Source: Prevotella sp. UBA3757 (GTDB lineage Bacteria > Bacteroidota > Bacteroidia > Bacteroidales > Bacteroidaceae). Taken from it: 7,854 bases of DNA. Positions 6,766-7,854 of the stretch are shown one piece after another. Each line of letters starts with the position of its first letter. Position 1 is the stretch's first letter. The translations under genes and the position numbers were made by a program. A model generated the notes under the pieces. That model searched no databases. It saw nothing but the letters and a program-made list of their open reading frames with translations, and was not told the origin of the DNA. Location of the stretch: positions 1-7,854 of the forward strand of contig DFGF01000071.1 in the NCBI GenBank assembly GCA_002371715.1, given 5' to 3'.

Positions 6766-7346
6766 CCGACGAATACAAAACCATCACAGGCATAAGCGAG
6801 GGGTACTACACCGAGAAGCGTAGCAAGTTCCTCGCTTATGCCCATCATGTGGATAGCGCAGAGGAGGCCAAGGACATCGTGGCACGCTATCGCAAGAAAT
6901 ACTACGATGCACGCCACGTATGTTATGCCTACATGCTGGGCCCGGAGCGCACGGAGTTCAGGGTCAATGACGACGGCGAACCATCGTCGACGGCAGGCAA
7001 GCCCATACTCGGACAAATCAACTCGGCCGAACTGACCAACATCCTCATCGTGGTCATACGCTATTATGGCGGCGTCAACCTGGGCACCAGCGGACTCATC
7101 GTGGCCTATCGCGAGGCGGCAGCCGACGCATTGTCCCACGCCACCATCGAAATACGCCAGGTCGAGGAAACCATCACATACACCTTCACCTACCCGCAGA
7201 TGAACGATGTCATGCGCGTGGTCAAGGAGATGAATCCGCGCATCGTTTCTCAGCAGTTCGACAACACTTGCGAAATCGTGCTCAGCATTCGCAAGAGCGT
7301 GGCCGGCCAGTTGCGCCAGAAGCTGGCCAAGCTCTCGTTCGAATAA
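6762..7346 (+). CDS. yigZ: YigZ/IMPACT (UPF0029) family protein
   Basis: The 194-residue product closely matches the family length (E. coli YigZ about 205). The signature blocks are in order: TEKRSKFLAYA (17-27), ARHVCYAYMLG near 50-60, NDDGEPSSTAGKPIL (69-83) and VIRYYGGVNLGTSGLIVAY (98-116). The C-terminal third is the smaller DUF1949-like ferredoxin-fold portion. Eukaryotic IMPACT modulates GCN2 signalling; the bacterial function is unresolved, with nucleic-acid or ribosome-related roles suggested. The start codon is fixed by the ATGA overlap with the DUF1015 stop at 6762-6765. It is the last gene of the operon. A seven-T run follows the stop (7347-7353), but I see no stem directly before it, so no terminator is called; the tRNA-Ser promoter begins 27 bases later. 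Confidence 0.94.
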   Translation: MTDEYKTITGISEGYYTEKRSKFLAYAHHVDSAEEAKDIVARYRKKYYDARHVCYAYMLGPERTEFRVNDDGEPSSTAGKPILGQINSAELTNILIVVIRYYGGVNLGTSGLIVAYREAAADALSHATIEIRQVEETITYTFTYPQMNDVMRVVKEMNPRIVSQQFDNTCEIVLSIRKSVAGQLRQKLAKLSFE

Positions 7347-7372
7347 TTTTTTTGCAACTTTTGGCCAATTCC

Positions 7373-7404
7373 TTTGGTGATTTCAAATAAAAGTATTACC
7401 TTTG
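7373..7404 (+). promoter_or_regulatory. Promoter of tRNA-Ser
   Basis: TTTG (7373-7376), 20 bases, then TACCTTTG (7397-7404) is identical in both boxes and spacing to the tRNA-Arg promoter, and is likewise followed by CACCCG. The leader to the tRNA would be about 30 bases. Confidence 0.85.
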
Positions 7405-7440
7405 CACCCGATTTCAACGAAGGTCTGCTTGTTGACAATT

Positions 7441-7528
7441 GGAAGGTTGGCAGAGTGATCGATCGCGCTGGACTCGAAATCCGGTATACCCCTTTCGGGT
7501 ATCGGGGGTTTGAATCCCTCACCTTCCG
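7441..7528 (+). tRNA. trnS: tRNA-Ser, anticodon CGA (class II)
   Basis: The acceptor GGAAGGT (7441-7447) pairs perfectly with ACCTTCC (7521-7527), with G7528 as discriminator. The anticodon stem CTGGA/TCCGG (7468-7472, 7480-7484) holds loop CTCGAAA with anticodon CGA (7475-7477), reading UCG. A long variable arm ATACCC/GGGTAT (7486-7491, 7497-7502) confirms a serine-type class II tRNA. The T-stem is GGGGG/CCCTC (7504-7508, 7516-7520). The bases after the discriminator are CCA (7529-7531), so the tail may be encoded, unlike in tRNA-Arg. The short D-stem has an A-C opposition (7452/7464). As in tRNA-Arg, position 19 is A (7458) and position 56 is T (7511). Confidence 0.97.
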
Positions 7529-7560
7529 CCAAAGGAGCATCACGCTCCGCTTATCTGCAC

Positions 7561-7589
7561 AAAAGGGAACCCAATCGGTTCCCTTTTTT
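7561..7589 (+). terminator. Rho-independent terminator after tRNA-Ser
   Basis: GGGAACC (7565-7571) pairs with GGTTCCC (7577-7583) around a CAATC loop, extended by AAAA/TTTT to 11 bp, and ends in six Ts (7584-7589). A smaller GGAGC/GCTCC hairpin (7534-7548) lies between the tRNA and this terminator and may guide 3' processing. It would also end any read-through from the yigZ operon. Confidence 0.88.
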
Positions 7590-7854
7590 AGTACCTCAAA
7601 ACCAGCTGCTTTCGCTTATAAGTCCCTGAAACAGAGGATATATAAGGGGAAGGAGTTCTCTAACAATACATGGTACATCATATAACATAAAAAGTCATCA
7701 TGATGCGCCAAAGGTATTACAGAAGGAATAACAACCCTCACGTGAAATAATAATTTGAAAAAAACTTCGACCTGTCACGTAATCCTAAAAAGACACGCTC
7801 ATGAACTTATAGTAAACGACAAAGCAATTTTCCCAAACACTGGCCGCTGGTGAT
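7590..7854. other. AT-rich tail without a supported gene
   Basis: These 265 bases are about 38% GC by hand count, against clearly GC-rich coding DNA to the left. Both strands are broken by stops. The only frames open at the right edge are very short leftward ones, ending at 7785 and 7799. I see a TACCTTTG -7-like box on the reverse strand (7709-7716) without a correctly spaced -33, a perfect 10-base palindrome CATCATGATG (7696-7705) and a TCACGTGA palindrome near 7738-7745. It could be a long intergenic spacer, the leader of a gene beyond the edge, or the border of an element next to the tRNA. I cannot choose between these. Confidence 0.5.

Noticed and set aside
7347..7353. T-run after yigZ as a terminator
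   Set aside because: The nearest stem (GGCCAG at 7305-7310 with CTGGCC at 7323-7328) ends about 18 bases before it and lies inside the coding region.
7250..7543. Leftward 97-codon frame containing RKVRDSNPRYPKGV
   Set aside because: This is the antisense of tRNA-Ser, a peptide pattern often mis-annotated as a hypothetical protein; the rest is antisense of yigZ and the tRNA promoter.
7374..7685. Rightward 103-codon frame
   Set aside because: It begins inside the tRNA-Ser promoter and runs through the tRNA and its terminator.
1..7854. CRISPR array, insertion sequence, toxin-antitoxin or defence genes
   Set aside because: No regularly spaced repeats, transposase motifs, terminal inverted repeats or known defence domains were found on either strand.

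Overview
The window looks like chromosomal DNA from a Bacteroidales bacterium, most likely a relatively GC-rich Prevotella-type lineage. The main evidence is the promoters. Five start regions carry the Bacteroidetes sigma-ABfr signature (a TTTG-like -33 box, 19-20 bases, then TAnnTTTG at -7). The gene starts have A/T-rich leaders without a clear Shine-Dalgarno sequence. The protein families (TonB-dependent receptor with a DEVVVVAQ TonB box, RprX-like histidine kinase start, DUF1015, mannitol-dehydrogenase-type oxidoreductase) also fit. Genus is inferred from general resemblance, not from a marker gene.

Layout. Positions 1-2996 are read leftwards. An outer-membrane TonB-dependent receptor (2996-621) is followed after 123 bases by the beginning of a membrane sensor histidine kinase (497 to beyond the left edge). 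The gap between them is dense with symmetry: CGTTAA repeats, a 15-bp inverted repeat bracketing the kinase -7 box, and a duplicated ATGAAGAAG start with a five-codon mini-ORF. About 2997-3207 is a divergent promoter region serving the receptor leftwards and a tRNA-Arg(ACG) rightwards. The tRNA has its own strong terminator.

From 3362 rightwards a promoter drives a four-gene run: a mannitol dehydrogenase/fructuronate reductase-family oxidoreductase, a HIT-family nucleotide hydrolase, a DUF1015 protein and a YigZ/IMPACT-family protein. The gaps are 56 and 22 bases and then a 4-base ATGA overlap, so they probably form one operon. No terminator is visible after the fourth gene. A tRNA-Ser(CGA) with its own promoter and terminator follows. 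The last 265 bases (7590-7854) are AT-rich (about 38% GC by hand count) with no supported gene.

How the parts may work together. The receptor imports a substrate that cannot be named from the sequence. The adjacent kinase may sense envelope state and be autoregulated through the repeats upstream of its weak -33 box. The four-gene operon combines sugar-acid/polyol redox with three small-molecule or housekeeping proteins, and their shared purpose is not obvious. I see no defence system, CRISPR array or complete mobile element. The most interesting signals are small: regulatory symmetry at 488-606, a 14-base promoter core shared by four unrelated genes, and a paired substitution of the normally invariant G19-C56 contact by A19-U56 in both tRNAs.
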